From NCBI GenBank assembly GCA_026419785.1, contig JAODTK010005509.1:124001-188000 (forward strand): a stretch of 64,000 nt of DNA, written 5' to 3'. The notes under the pieces are model-generated. The model was not told the DNA's origin and searched no databases. It saw nothing but the letters and a program-made list of their open reading frames with translations. This DNA comes from Sclerodactyla briareus. Taxonomy: Eukaryota; Echinodermata; Holothuroidea; Dendrochirotida; Sclerodactylidae. The first letter of the stretch is position 1. Every line of letters begins with the position of its first letter. This document shows, one piece after another, positions 1-19,900 of the stretch. The translations under genes and the position numbers were made by a program.

Positions 1-479
1 AGTTGTTCACATAAGCAGTAATGGGATGAAAGGGCTTAGGTGTTGTTGTTATCTTATTAACTGAGGAACTTATAACTGTATTGAAACATGCTCAATCAGC
101 CACAAGTCCTGTGTAGAGAAAGTGCAAATATTCTAGATCAACAAGCTGTGCTGGTTGAGCTATGTGGTTTGTTGAAGTCATTCAATCTCTCTAATGTCCT
201 GTATCTCAAGATATTGCCTGTTTCCACCCCTCTAAAAAGTTTCCTTGTTCAAAATGTTCATTGACCTTTTTGCTCAAGGTTCAGATACATCATGTGAGTA
301 ATTGCAAAATTCATCTATTACAAAGAGCATCAAATTTGTTTCGAATTGTTCTGTGATGATCCATGGGTAGTGCATTCCATAGCCTCATAATTTATTCAGG
401 GTCTTCTAACATCTTTACAAAAAAACAAGTTAAATGCTCCATATCTTATTATAATCATTTCTCTGTACCTCACCTGTAG
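1..479 (+). other. SEC23 intron, right part
   Basis: Non-coding sequence ending in a pyrimidine-rich acceptor at 479. The only structure seen is the imperfect hairpin repeat at 134-162, described separately. No exon was found. Confidence 0.7.
134..162. repeat. Imperfect 13-bp-arm hairpin, copy 1
   Basis: Arms tagatcaacaagc and gctggttgagcta flank a tgt loop, with two mismatches. The same hairpin with perfect arms recurs at 11545-11573. A shared hairpin 11 kb apart suggests the end or core of a dispersed element. The family is not identified. Confidence 0.6.
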
Positions 480-7545
<7,066 letters not shown>

Positions 7546-8332
7546 GAGACCTATCACCCTCAAGCTTGGCTAAACTCCTAATGGCTCCAGAACCTTTGCA
7601 GTCTAACTAGAGGGATCTCTCTTACTCAGGCTGTGCTGCATTACAAACTCTAAACCTGTGCAGTTATTGTTGCTCTGTTTCTGTAGAATGCTCCACTGGT
7701 TACAGTTGCCCCAATGATACTTGAAGCTAGCAACCACGCCAAGATGACCTACCATCTTAACAACTGGTTACAGTTGCCCCAATGATACTTGAAGCTAAGA
7801 ACCTTCCCTGGAAGACCTACTATCTTAAGAACTGGTTACAGTTGCCCCAGTGATTCTTGAAGCAGCAACCACACCCAGAAGACCTGACATCCCAATAACT
7901 GGTTACAGTTGCCCCAATGATACTTGAAGCTAGCAACCTCTCTTGGAAGACCTACTATCTTAAGAACTGGTTACAGTTGCCCCAATGATACTTGAAGCTA
8001 GCACCCCCTGGAAGACCTACTATCTTAAGAACTGGTTACAGTTGCCCCTAATAATACTGCAGCTAGCAACTCGCAAGAAGCCACCAACATTTGCAACCTG
8101 TGGTAAATGTCAAAGTTGTTTACGGACTCCCATTGATTTCAGGTATATGATATGTGCAGAGGTCTGTGCTACATCTGTAGGAAGATGGTAGTGATGGCAA
8201 TTGTTTGAAAGCAAGCTGTTAACAGCACACTACTCTAGAATTCCTTTCACTTTTCACATTCTTTGCTGGACACCAAGTAACTGCCAAGTTCCAAGACCTG
8301 GACAAGAAATGTGCAGTTAAAAAGAGGTGTAA

Positions 8333-8365
<33 letters not shown>

Positions 8366-9115
8366 GGAAATAGATAAATGGGGCAGGTTAGTTAGGATAG
8401 TCAATCAACTATTGCTCTTCTATAATTGGAAAGTGTGTTAATGCTGAATATTTCCTGGGGTTCATCAGATAGGTAACGGATGGCAGACACGAAACAAAAG
8501 TTGGATAAAATTCACACAGTTGCTTAGTTAGGCAGAGTGGAATGTGGAGTAAAATACACTTGTGGTTCAAACAGGGTAGAATACAAGGGTAATACGAGTC
8601 ACACCCCAGCCTGGTTATAGCAGGGCAGGGTGGAATATACGTTACACACCTCTTGGGTACAGTAGGATGTGATGCAAGTCACAAACCTTTCTGGTGAAAC
8701 TCTGGACACTTGTTGATTTGAAAGACTGGTAAATATGCTAGTGTCCAAGCATACACAAGCCCCAGGACTGGGTCCTCCATAGCTTGGAGACTTCCTATTG
8801 AAATATCACATCATTAGTTTCTCAGTTTCTCTTTGATCTCATCCTGAAACTAGTCTTGCTCGAGCATTGTAATACTTTATCTATTAATTGCTTTTCATCT
8901 AGCAACAGTTCGTTGCGGCTGGTTTTCACGGCAGGGCCTGGGTTGTTTTTGTGGGTTTTGGTTTGTGGTATTACCTCAGAATTCTCCTTCAGTGCCCATG
9001 AAGAAGCCCATACAGACCATCCACAGTCTGCAGACAAAGCCCCCCAGAATTTGTCGATTACAACCAATTCTACTCTCTCCATAAATGGATTTTAGGATAA
9101 CATATTTAAAATAAA
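7546..9115 (+). other. Probable SEC23 3' UTR and downstream flank
   Basis: After the stop come the 68-bp minisatellite, a run of 31 G (8333-8363) and unstructured sequence. The first clear AATAAA on the + strand is at 9110-9115. The true poly(A) site cannot be fixed from sequence alone. Confidence 0.35.
7695..8070. repeat. 68-bp minisatellite after the SEC23 stop
   Basis: About 5.6 copies of a unit starting actggttacagttgcccc and containing gatacttgaagctagcaac, then gacctactatcttaaga. It begins 150 bp after the stop codon and is therefore likely to lie in the SEC23 3' untranslated region. Confidence 0.92.
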
Positions 9116-10470
9116 ATACAGGGGCCATGGCTGCAGAGAGTAGTGGGGATATTGTACAAAATATTTTGCAAATATGACAATTTTAAGATTGTCATTATAG
9201 AGAAGTTTCTCTTTTTTCCTTGAATTGTTTAGCATCAAGGACTACTAAAATATGAATTCAATCAATATGATTTCAATACAGTTTCCATACTGAACGAGAT
9301 GAGGATTATTACGCGAAGAACAAAAGGAAGTAGGATTTTGCTGATGCGGCACATGCTCTGCAAAAGTACCATTTGGTTAGAACAAGCCAGATGGTCAAGC
9401 CTGGAAGTTAAGAAATTATTAGTGTTGTGCGTTGGTAAAAGAGTGGCGTTCTGAATAGTCAGGCAAAAGCAGATTAGGGGTATAACAATAAGGTCAGATA
9501 TGTATCAAAGGGCTTATATATAACAGTGCTATACCACGTTGGTTGAAGTATTTTTAACCTATTATTTATTCTGCGATTCTTCTAATTAAAGTTTGCAGTT
9601 TCTGACAAATGAAAAAAACTACTAAGAATGGACATGTGTTGTACCTTCTGTGTTTTTTTAATGCTAGCCAAAATGGCTGCTATTATCAATTGCAGATTGA
9701 AGCAGGCAGCATAGAAAGGACTTGTATTGATTGTATGGATATAAAGGCACTTAGTATTGCAATGGGAAGACATTGTATCAAACACTGTAGGGAAGTGTTT
9801 AGTTATTCAAGTGGTGATTAACAATAACAGCTAAGAATCCAGGAAATTTATGTTTGCAGGCGTGATTGAATTGTAATTCTGTATATCCAACTTCATATTT
9901 GTGTTCCATGGAGAGATATGAAAACACTGTTATAGCCTCACTAAATATTATGAAGTTTAATTGGGTAATTCCATCGAAGAATTTGCATACTATATAGGTA
10001 AAAAATATTGGCATTGTTAGTGGAGTCCCCTACTGGTGGACTGATGAGTTCAATTAAGGGTTTAACTCCACGTTGTCACTTGACTTTTATTGATATTATT
10101 TGAGTTCGACTGTAAACATTTAGTCTGTGTGTGTTCAAAATATTTATCTCACTGAGCAAGACAGGATCTAATAAAGTAATAGTTTCTCACTTTATCGGTA
10201 TTTCTTTTGTTTTGTGCCTTTTTATTTCCTCGCCAGAGGCAAATTTGATTATGCGATGTATGTTGATCTATGTATGTCTACGTCCATTTATATGCCATTC
10301 ACATGGTTACTGTTAGACGCGAGGAGGGTTCTACTTCGTCATGACGTTTGATTATGTGGAGAAATGTTACCTAATCCTTTTTGATTCTTGACCGAAGTTG
10401 AGGAATCTATGCACGTCATGCAGTTGTGGTGTATTGTGTGTGTATGTATGTGTGTGTGGTGACACGGCTT
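9116..10470. other. Intergenic, no feature seen
   Basis: AT-rich sequence without conserved coding frames, tandem repeats or recognisable transposon ends. Confidence 0.6.
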
Positions 10471-10479
10471 GTGAACATG

Positions 10480-10960
10480 TTAACTCGTCCCCACCTGATG
10501 GATGAAGCTCTACTTTGTATGTGTTTTTTTTTCCATGTTAGAATGAACCCTATTGTTTTGGGTCAGTCAGAGTCCCCAGAGGTTAAAGTCTGGATACCTT
10601 GTGAACACGTTAAGTACAGAGTGTTGGTCGCAGGGTGGAAATTTGGTGTGTAGCTTTTCTTATTGGCGGAGTACAGAATCCTATCATTTTTGGTATATGG
10701 GTCAGGGGTTGTTTTTGGTCGAAAATAGGAAAGTTGTGGGATAAGTCTGGCTTGTGAACATTTATACTCGACCCCACCTGATGGATGAAGCTCATACTTG
10801 GTGTGTGTGTTTCCCCGATAATGAGTTCTACCCTATTGTTTTGAGGTCACCACCAGAAGGTCAAAGTCTGACATCCTTGAAAGGAGTGTGTAGCATCTTA
10901 TCCAGGAACTCTTTTTATAGGAACTCTGTTGGTTGGTTGAAAAATGAAATTTGGTCAGAA
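10480..10960 (+). repeat. Dispersed 'ctgatggatgaagct' family, two tandem units
   Basis: Two units about 283 bp apart (start motif near 10485 and 10768) share cgaccccacctgatggatga, gctcatacttggtgtgtg and accctattgttttg, then gaggtcaaagtctgga. The same family occurs at 25150-26040 and 57290-57550 (+) and at 29150-29430 and 34090-34930 (-). No protein is encoded and the class is unknown. Confidence 0.75.
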
Positions 10961-11544
10961 ACGTTAGTTTCCCACAATGAAGCTGGTACAATCTCTCCCA
11001 TTTGTCTTGAGTCTGGCCTATAGTTTGTCAGAATGACAGTCAGGATCACTGAGGCCTTTTGGCTTTCCTGTGTTCAGAGTAGTCCACCCCACCCTGATGC
11101 TACCCATAAAATGTTATTACAATCACTCTTACGGTTCAAGATATATCCTGCCTAACCCGCAAGAGTGACACACACACTTTTCCTTCCCCTGCTTGTTCAG
11201 GGGGGACAGCGAGACTTCCATTTATCCTCAGACCAGGGGCATCTATCAAGGATTTACCACACGGGGGAGGGTAATATGGCATTTGTATTTACCACCCGCC
11301 CCCTATGGGAGTGGTATAAATAAGGGAATGGTTGTATCTTTTCCTTTGGGCAATTTTTAGGCTCTTCAAAGAGACCAAGACGCAAAATGTATTGTGGGAA
11401 CATTATCTTAGCTTTATTTAGGTACTATTTTTTTCTTATCTTCAGGCTCTGACTGCCAAATGACTGGGTGTGTGCCTGTTGTGCCCCCTACCAAACCCTA
11501 CCGCCCTCTTTGATAAGCCTGTACCTACCGCACCAGATTTTTTT

Positions 11545-11573
11545 TAGCTCAACCAGCTGTGCTGGTTGAGCTA
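11545..11573. repeat. Perfect 13-bp-arm hairpin, copy 2
   Basis: Arms tagctcaaccagc and gctggttgagcta are exact reverse complements around tgt. It is the counterpart of the imperfect hairpin at 134-162. The preceding T-run could be part of the element. Confidence 0.8.
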
Positions 11574-11799
11574 TTTCAATCTGCATGTCACTCTTACTCC
11601 ATCTACTCTCTAGCCATGTTGGCACAATTGCCTTTTTGGCCCCCGAACCGTCATTATGTGATTGAGGTTGACCAAATGTTTACCAATGTGCATTGACTAT
11701 GGGACATGTTTGACTTTTGAAGGTGAAGGTTCAAAGGTCCATTAAAGGAGTAGTGTAGGCCATATGTGGTAAGAATGTAATCCTCTTCCTACAATTTTG

Positions 11800-12930
11800 G
11801 TGTCACATTGATTGATGGCGGTCATAATGCTTGTCTAACAGCCCAGAACTTCTGGGTGTTCAGGATTGTAGGTCCAAGGTCCCCTTGGGCCCCCGAGGGC
11901 CCACTTCTATGAAAGTTCATACAGTAGCCTTGAAGTGGCATCCCCTCCCACAAGTTTGCAATTGATTTCTTCAAAGTTACATGTTATGGTCCTTGGTAGA
12001 GGGCATTGGGGGTTTTCGAAAGTTTGGGCTCAATGGCCCCTAGGTCCCATTACATTAATCCCCAAAATTTGTATCTTTTTCTAATGTTGTTGTGCAGTGC
12101 TAAGGTTCAGTCCATACGTTGTCTGATAGCCGTACCATTCAGAGTGCAAGGAATTAATGTCTCAACGTCTCATCAGTGTGGGGCCTGTGAGGCCATCATG
12201 TGGAATTATCAAATCTCCTCTTCTTACACATTTTTAGGTGCACAGTGCTGTCATAAGGAGGTCTAACAACCCTACCTGTTGGGGTGTTCAGGATTTTGGT
12301 CGCAGGTCCCACTTGGGCCCATTCCATCTTATGAAATTCATAACAATGTACTTGAAATGCATCTCTCCCACAAGATTCAATTGATTCTCTTCAAAGTTGT
12401 AAATGTACCGGTCCTTGGGTTAAGGGCCATTGGGGTTCATGAATTTTGGGGCCAGGGCCCAGTTCGAGCCCTAGGGTCCATATATGAAATACTTGCAAAA
12501 TCTTGTATCTAAAACAAAGTTTGCTGCACAGTGCTGAATGTTCGGGGCGGTGATCCAAAATGTTTTACCGTCAGGGTGTTCATGGATTAGAGGACCCAAT
12601 ACCCAGTGTGGGCTCTGGGCCGGCCACATTAGGCCGAATCTTCTCTTACGAAGTTCAGTGCACAGTGCTGACATTGGTCATAATGATGGTCTAACAGCCA
12701 TAACCTTCCGGGATGAATTAGAAATTTTTGGGTCCATGGTCCCAATTCGGGTGTCGAGAGGCCCCACTTTATAAATTTTCACACAAAGTAATTTAATAAG
12801 CGTGTTCTCTCTCTTCCCACAAGTTCAATTCATTTTCTCTTCAAAGTTACATAATGGTCTTTAGGTATGGGCCATTGTGTTGCTCAGGAATTTTGGGGCC
12901 AGTGTTGGGCCCTAGGACCCACTGTGTTAA
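11800..12930 (+). repeat. Three diverged tandem copies of a unit of about 430 bp
   Basis: The block cttcaaagtt...ggtccttgg recurs near 11973, 12390 and 12840, each followed by a ggggccat/ggggccag motif and preceded by tctcccacaag. Copies also share tgctgcacagtgct. There is no coding potential. It is either satellite-like or the internal repeats of an unknown element. Confidence 0.7.
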
Positions 12931-13935
12931 ATGAATAATTAGGGTGAGGTGTGAGTGTGATGTTGTGGAGTGAGTTTATTGGGTATACCGCATTTCTTAC
13001 AACTAAAAGAACCAGCAGTGTGATAGCTGAAGACATGTTGATGCCAGGTTGCGTTTACACTAACACTGTCAGTAGCCTGTCACTGGTGGGTAGCCCTAAT
13101 TATAAACATTTGTGAATTTTGTCATGCATGTCACAAATTCATTACTCAGTATTGAATAATGACTCATATCCATTCCCTTAAATTCCCCCCAAACCCAAGC
13201 CCAACTACTTGTATTCTATTTTAGCTTAGGGAAGTGCAGCCAAATATTTAAATGGCATATGATTGTGCGTTGTAACTCATGCAATCAACTTTGTTTCATG
13301 TCCCATGGCAGGTTTGGTTATACAGTTACAAAACTTTTAAGAATTTAATACTTTGTCACTGCTAAGTTGGCATTTTTGCAAATGGCAACATTTGATGACG
13401 TCAATATCCCACCAATTTCAAAGGAAACGCTAAGAAATATGTCTCAACTTATCCCTTATAATTGGTAGATATCACCTCATGAAAGGTTGCCAGTTTGCCA
13501 AATCAAACGAATTCTATGAAAGTTGAGGAAGCCATATCTTCCTAACCGAACATGTCTATAAAAAACCTGGAACAAAGTGATATTGAATGATTTTTCTATC
13601 CTCTTTAACATTATCACATCAATAGAGTATTAATTTGACTGGACTTTGCCGTTAAGGGGGGTGGGTCACTTTCTCTGGGTCATCCAATTGCCTAATTGAG
13701 TTATTCTAGAGCAGACCTTCGTTAACTCTGTGTATACATAAAATTAATAGACTGCCATAAGTGTCTTGTTCTATTTTCCTTGGAATGGGAACTTGGTGAA
13801 GGGGACAACGCTGGACTGCTCATAAAATTCTCAATCACTCAGTGAGCCAGGTAGTTGTATTATTAATTGAGTTCATATAAAAGGCTTATGTGATTCATTG
13901 CAACAATGCATTGAATTGGGTGATTTGGCAGATTA
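12931..13935. other. Intergenic, no feature seen
   Basis: No repeat boundaries or coding frames supported, apart from a full TGACGTCA palindrome at 13396-13403. Confidence 0.55.
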
Positions 13936-13943
13936 CTGGTTTT

Positions 13944-14916
13944 CATGGGGCGTCAACAGGTGTGGACGTATCGTTCCCCCCCCCCCCCCACTTTTCGGAA
14001 CCGTAATAAAAAATAATTAGGCACATTCCCGATTTGTATCACTCTAAACTGATTCAATTTGGTGTCTAACCAAACAATAATCGGTTGGAAATTGTCCCTC
14101 AATCAACTAATTCAGGTGCGGACCCCAGGTTAGATCTGGACATGACTAGGGCCGAAGTGGAAGATTACCCATGTTTCATACGAGTTCTCGAATTTGATAT
14201 CCGAATAGTCCAAAAGTGCATAAAAGTGTTTCGCATCGCAATGGCGTTTTCTTTCCACTTTGTATGGCTAAATATGCGATGTAAATGCTCGATAATTTCG
14301 TGCACTCGAGTAATTCCATAAGCCTTGGGGGCAAGATGCCCCCCCCTGTTTTTCTGAGATGAAAATTCGGTGCGAAATCCGTGGAAATTTGGAAGGAAAA
14401 AGCAAAGTGAAAAAAAAATGCCTGAGTTTTTTGCAGACTTTTCCAATAAAGGTGCTCGGAAAAACATTCAAGTTTTTTTGCGCGCGCGCCCGTTGGTTTC
14501 CAATGACTGACTTGCAAATTCGGTACACATTTTCTGCTCCAAAATTCGAGTGGGTCCGTCGCCCTATGGCTTTTCCCTTCGGATCCCACCATAGCACCGT
14601 TCGGTAGCACCCTGGATCCCACGCACAACCCAGGGCAGAAAAAGGTAATCAAAAATACCATGGTGTGATACTCGGTAACTCATCTTAGTATGCACAATGA
14701 CAACTTTATAGTTGTCTGTTTTTATCCCTTCCAAAATCACACAGGATGGGTGCTATTGAGCCTGGCAAGTGCCGTTTCCTTCCTTCGATCTGGAGTGTCT
14801 GAAAATCGTAATTTCTCTTTGTCGGTCCGCGCCAACGATGGTGCGCTCCGCTTAGATGGTCATTCGCGTTTGAGTGTCCCCCCCCCAGACATTTAGACAC
14901 GCTCCGACGCCCCTGG
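13944..14916 (-). mobile_element. hAT-like non-autonomous transposon, copy A
   Basis: The ends are catggggcgtc (left) and the reverse complement of ccaggggcgtc (right), an 11-bp terminal inverted repeat with two differences. Both sides are flanked by ctggtttt (13936-13943 and 14917-14924), an exact 8-bp direct repeat as made by hAT transposases. The interior matches copy B (19901-20935) over nearly its whole length in the opposite orientation. The longest frame (about 160 codons, minus strand) has no recognised transposase feature and is broken in copy B, so it is probably not coding. Confidence 0.85.
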
Positions 14917-14924
14917 CTGGTTTT

Positions 14925-15470
14925 GTGGTACATTCGGCAGTTAGGTCATGTCGTCTTGGTAGGTAGTCAATGGACCTACAGTATCTGGTAGTAGGTTGGG
15001 CCATGGATTGGAAACTACCTGTCAGCCTGTGTGTGATCCGCCACTTCAATAATGAACACATCCCTGCTCTCCATCCAAGTTCAAGGGCGACATTATTTCT
15101 ATTCGTTCCATGTGAGGGTGTACCTCTATTGCCTATTTCTGTTTCAGGCATGGGACAACTTATATTATTCGGAGTTTGCCACTTAAACCATTTCGCCAAT
15201 TATTGTGATGGCCATATACTTGCAACTGTTTACTGAGCTGACTACTTGCCATTCATTCCTACTATTGTGTATCTGACCTCATCTTGTGGCTTCTTCTGTC
15301 AGGGCCTATTCTCCTCAGTATAGTTTGGATGATCATCTTTGGTCAGCTTTAACATTCGACCAATTGGAAAACATGTAGGGTGTTCATATGTTTCATTTCG
15401 AATTCATTTTTGCAATTGTCATTTTACAACGACCGTTCCCACTGAACTGGGAATTTTAAAGTGGGCACAC
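14925..15470. other. Intergenic, no feature seen
   Basis: Nothing recognisable in either strand. Confidence 0.5.
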
Positions 15471-15479
15471 TAATAGGCC

Positions 15480-16800
15480 ACTGTGTGGAATCGCCCTTTT
15501 TTTTGTCTCGCCTAACTTTGTTCAAGGAGAGACATAGTGGTCACTTTGTTGTCTGTCGTCCTGTCCTGTCTGTCTGTCCCCGTTTTTTATGTGCGGTAGA
15601 TATCTCTCCTGAACCTGGAAGCATCATGCTGGGACCTTTTTGCGGAGGTGCGCTTGAAAGTTGCCGAAGGTGGCCTCCACTTGTTCGTCCCAAAGACAAT
15701 ACGCATTTTGCATAAATTTGCATATTAATGAACATTGGCCCGGAAGCTTGTGTACAAGATATCCTCTTGAGTTCGGTAGATGCCTTGGTGATGTCGTTCG
15801 GGGTAAGAAAACTATGAAGTGTAACACGACTGATTAAGATTCCTGGCATTATTTGCTTTTAAGTAGTTTAATTTGCATAAGTTCTCGATATTTTTGAAGT
15901 TCGTGGATTTTTGACGAAACTTGGTGGAGATGGTTTATCTGTAGCCCAATAAATTTAACAGTAGGGAAGCGGTGCCACCAAAGATCATTTAATGTTACTA
16001 ATTTTCGTTTACCAGTCTAATTTGCATATTTTGAGATTTTTAAAGTTGTTGAAGTCCCATGAAACTTGGTGGAGAATGGTTACGGCCTTTAATCCTGATT
16101 ATAATTATAACAACAGTGCAAAGTTCCTTAAGGTCATTTAAATTGAATAATTGCATAACTTACCCAAGTTTTCGAAGTTTTGTTAAATGGCCAATTAACA
16201 ATTGGAAATGACTGCAGTCAGGGTGCTCGTAGAGATTTGTCATGGTATTTTTGGGTTCCGTGGATCACACAACATCAAAGACAAGTCAAAAGGTCAAAGG
16301 TCCAGTTTTAAGAAAATATGCTTCTTTTAGGAGTACAGGCCAAATAAATAACACGTCAATTTTGGGTATGTGATAGAGCGCTGTGTGCTTCATTAACGAA
16401 ACCAACTCCCGCTTCGATCTGACACCTGGTCTTCAAGTTACCAGGGGCCAAAGGTCGATTTGAATACTTTTTAGGCGATAGCATAGGGCGTTGTGTATCT
16501 GATCTACATAATGGCTTCTGGGGCTTGGGCATCACATCGAGGCAGCATTTTTCATAACAACCGTCCATGTCATCAAATGTCATTTAAGGTCACTCATGGA
16601 CCTACGAAACTGCCAAAATCACTTTCCTGCCACACTTCTAATGACTTGTGTGAATGGCTGGAATTTGGGGACAATGCATCAATTATCATGGTAACCTTTT
16701 TCATAAACTGTAATTTCCCATTAAAGGTCATTCAGGGTCACTTATGGACAAATACTGTCAAAATAATAACATTCCCTGCAATCGCCTCCAAAGACTGTAT
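15480..16800 (+). repeat. Dispersed 'gaaacttggtgga' family
   Basis: Starts with an imperfect hairpin (gtctcgcct...aggagagac, 15507-15535), followed by repeated tttgcata and atgaaacttggtggagatgg modules. Then come units containing gcgatagcat/gtgatagagc and atcacat..cataacaaccgtc. Matching modules appear at 17820-18850, in the 36909-38501 element and at 53460-53720. Non-coding. Confidence 0.6.
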
Positions 16801-17697
16801 GTGATATGGCTGATTTTCGGAGCCAAGGTGCTCATTTATGATGGAATATTTCATACAACTGTTATTTATCAAGGCCATTCAATTATTCAAATCTTAATTG
16901 TGAGAATTATTGAAATTAGTAAAATATCCCCAACAAAACTCCATACATGTTTTTTTGATTATTATTTTCCCCTCTGGGCTACCCATTTACGAATGGATAG
17001 TCCCTTCTCGCTCAGCATCACTATCTATATAGCAGAACTATCTTATTTGAATTTTTTTACTCATTTCCACTGCAAAACCTCTCAAGTATGGTATTTCCAT
17101 TATCATCTTGACTAGTATTCCTGTCTGTACCAACAGAGATTTTCATTTATTGGTCTTATTCACTTCATGGGCATACCTGGTGACAAATGTAGAGTACCCC
17201 ATGGTTGCAAAATTGATTGAGCAGCGAGTTACAGTGGAATCCCCCTACTGTAATCCCTATATATAGCCATATCCAGCAATACAGTAGGGCCATCTGTACA
17301 ATGTCCACAGCCATCAGCCTTAGGGTGTCAGTTACTACACACATTGAATGCTGCACAGGTAGCTGTGTGGGTGTGAACTCCTCGGGAGTTTACTGAAGTA
17401 GTAATGTATATAAAGTGTCATACTCTTCACAGATGATAGATGCGATTGCTATAGTTAATTTTTTTTTTCATTCCATCACCACGTGTTTCTCTATACTCTT
17501 ATTCGCTACTAATAAATTGCATTATTATGAATTTCCTAACATTTTATTTACATGACTGGAGGTCATTCAGTGTGTCTACTTTGCAATGGCTCTTCAAATT
17601 TCCAAGTTCGTTCGATTTTCATGAACCTTTCGAATAGTATTGAGAAAATATTTGAAGGTCAGAAACTGGGTCATGGAATTCCGTTGGCTAATTGTTT

Positions 17698-19110
17698 CTA
17701 TTATATCCCCCCCGCACACTGATAATTGTTCTGGATATTATGGTTTTGACCGTGTCCACCGCCGTCTCACGCCGCCGCCGCCGCCGCCGTCTCCGCCGCC
17801 GCCGGAAAACCTTTTAGGTCGTTAGTTAGTGCTCTCATGCTTCACACTTTATCCGATTGACACAAACTTGGTACACATGTCGTATGAGTAAACTCTCGGA
17901 TAAGTGTTCGAAATTGGGCCTATATCGTAATTGCTTCCTCTATTTCGCAGGATACTGCAAATTTTTAAATTTGTGCGATTTACACGAAACATCGTGGGTA
18001 GGGTAGTGTTTGGAGCCGAAAAACATGGCTACTATTTCAAGGTCATGCGAGGTCAATTTGGCATTTCGTTGGCCAGTAGCCTACTTAGCATAATGTATGT
18101 GATATTTCAAACTTTCTTGGATTGTTCATGAAACTTGGTAATAGGGCCAAACTATCAGTGCGGATGAATTTTCTTAATGTCGCCGAGGTCACTGGAGGTC
18201 CTCTTGCATGACTATTTGCATAATAGTTGCCCAATTAGCAATTAGGCAATTTATAAACTTTTTTGGATCTCACGAAACTTGGTGAGTAGGACCTTCTAAC
18301 CGTCCCGATAAATTTATTCAATTTGCGTTGAAATCACTGAAGGTCATACGTGTGTTTAAATTTTACATTTTCGTTAGCATAATTAGAATAATTAATGAAT
18401 TATTTTGCTCAACTTTATGAAATTTCGGACTAACTTTGTGGGATATACCCTACTAGCAGTCCGATAAATTTATTCAATAGCATCAAGATCACTGAGGGTA
18501 AAATTCGTGGTACCTAATTTTGCACTATTAATGTGTCCTATCCGTCAAATGCTGAGTTTTAATACTTTTTCGCATAAACAGTGGACGTTCCTTGGAATGC
18601 ATTGGCTTCTATGAGTGAATGCATCACATGAGTGTACAACATTTCCATAAACAAACCGCCATGGTCCATGGAATGTCATTAAAGGTCCCTTAGGGGTCAC
18701 ACCTGATATTTTTAGATACTTTTTTTTTCGGCAATAGCACTGGGTGTTTTCATCAGGAGGCAAAATGCTCCTAGAGTGGATGTATCACATGGAGAGTAAC
18801 AAACCTCATAAAAACTGTCATATCATTAATCCTTCGAGTCACTTAGGGGGTCCAAACTGTTTTTTTTTTGTTGCTATATGGGATAATTGAATATCTGCGA
18901 AGGCCTGGATGGTTCACCATTGCTATATGATTTGTTGACGCTGCATGTGTGTGACCTCTGACCTGATTGACCTCTGTCGGTGGTCATGTGGTTAAAGGTT
19001 GAAGTCCTTTCTTTCTACGAATATTGTCCGGTTCATGTTCCCAAATTTCTTGATAAGAGAGGCGGGGATATATAAACGTCTGGCGGTTTACCCGCCCCGA
19101 CATTTTCTCA
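17698..19110 (+). mobile_element. Foldback-family element, sibling of 36909-38501
   Basis: Begins attatatcccc, then ggatattatggttttg and a GCC-rich tract (17758-17808), the same order as at 36902-37000. The interior shares cgaaacatcg/gaaacttggt modules. Near 19063-19100 it has gcggggatatataaacgt and gcggtttacccgcc, matching 37512-37545. No clear right-hand inverted end was found, so this copy may be incomplete. Confidence 0.6.
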
Positions 19111-19900
19111 GTTTTTTAACTTGTAATTGTTTTGCATCTTGACTAAAAGAATAAATCACTGATCGTGCACCAGGCGAGACACTGAGGGCGATCGCCTTGT
19201 TCTCTCAATTGGTCATTCTTTGATGGATATTGACCAAACTGAGTACAATGTTCATTGGACGCTAGACCTCTTCGCCATATGAAGATCCAAGTCATTACAA
19301 TGGCACGATAGACCTTGTTTGGAACTGCCTTTTTGTCCTGATGATCTTGAACATTTTATCACAAATTGTACATTCGTCCTTTGGTAATTTGTGCGGTTTG
19401 AGCCACAGCACCATTGGTGCTCTACTATATTAGAATCGGAAACTGGGAGTTGATCATCCTCAATCCGGGGTTTTGTCAAGGTTGTAATAACTACACACAT
19501 TCTTCCACTTTGGTAATTCAAACTATCTCGAATTTCGTTCGCTGTAAAAGCATAAAAAGTTTTCCTCAACAATAATTGGTGAGAAAATTAGGGCGCTAGA
19601 CTACTTCGAGAACACACCTTCTCCCAGACTTATATATACCTGCATTATTGCCAAAAGGAATTGTCGGAGCAGGAAAATGCTTTCTTCTTTAACCAACAAG
19701 TATACTGAAGCCGGGCTGTATTCTGGTCGGAGCTTATAGTGACTTGAAAGTTTGTGTGTTCATGTCATTCAGGGCTGAGAGAATCTGAGAGTGAGAGAAG
19801 TCAAATGCTGGGAATGTGGTTAGTACACAAGATTTCTGGAACGCCGTGTTATCAGATTCAAATAGATGTATTGGTTGCAAGACATCCGCTACCGACCTCA

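Noticed and set aside
14176-14661. 161-codon protein on the minus strand
   Set aside because: It lies within hAT-like copy A and the frame is not kept in copy B, so it is not supported as coding.
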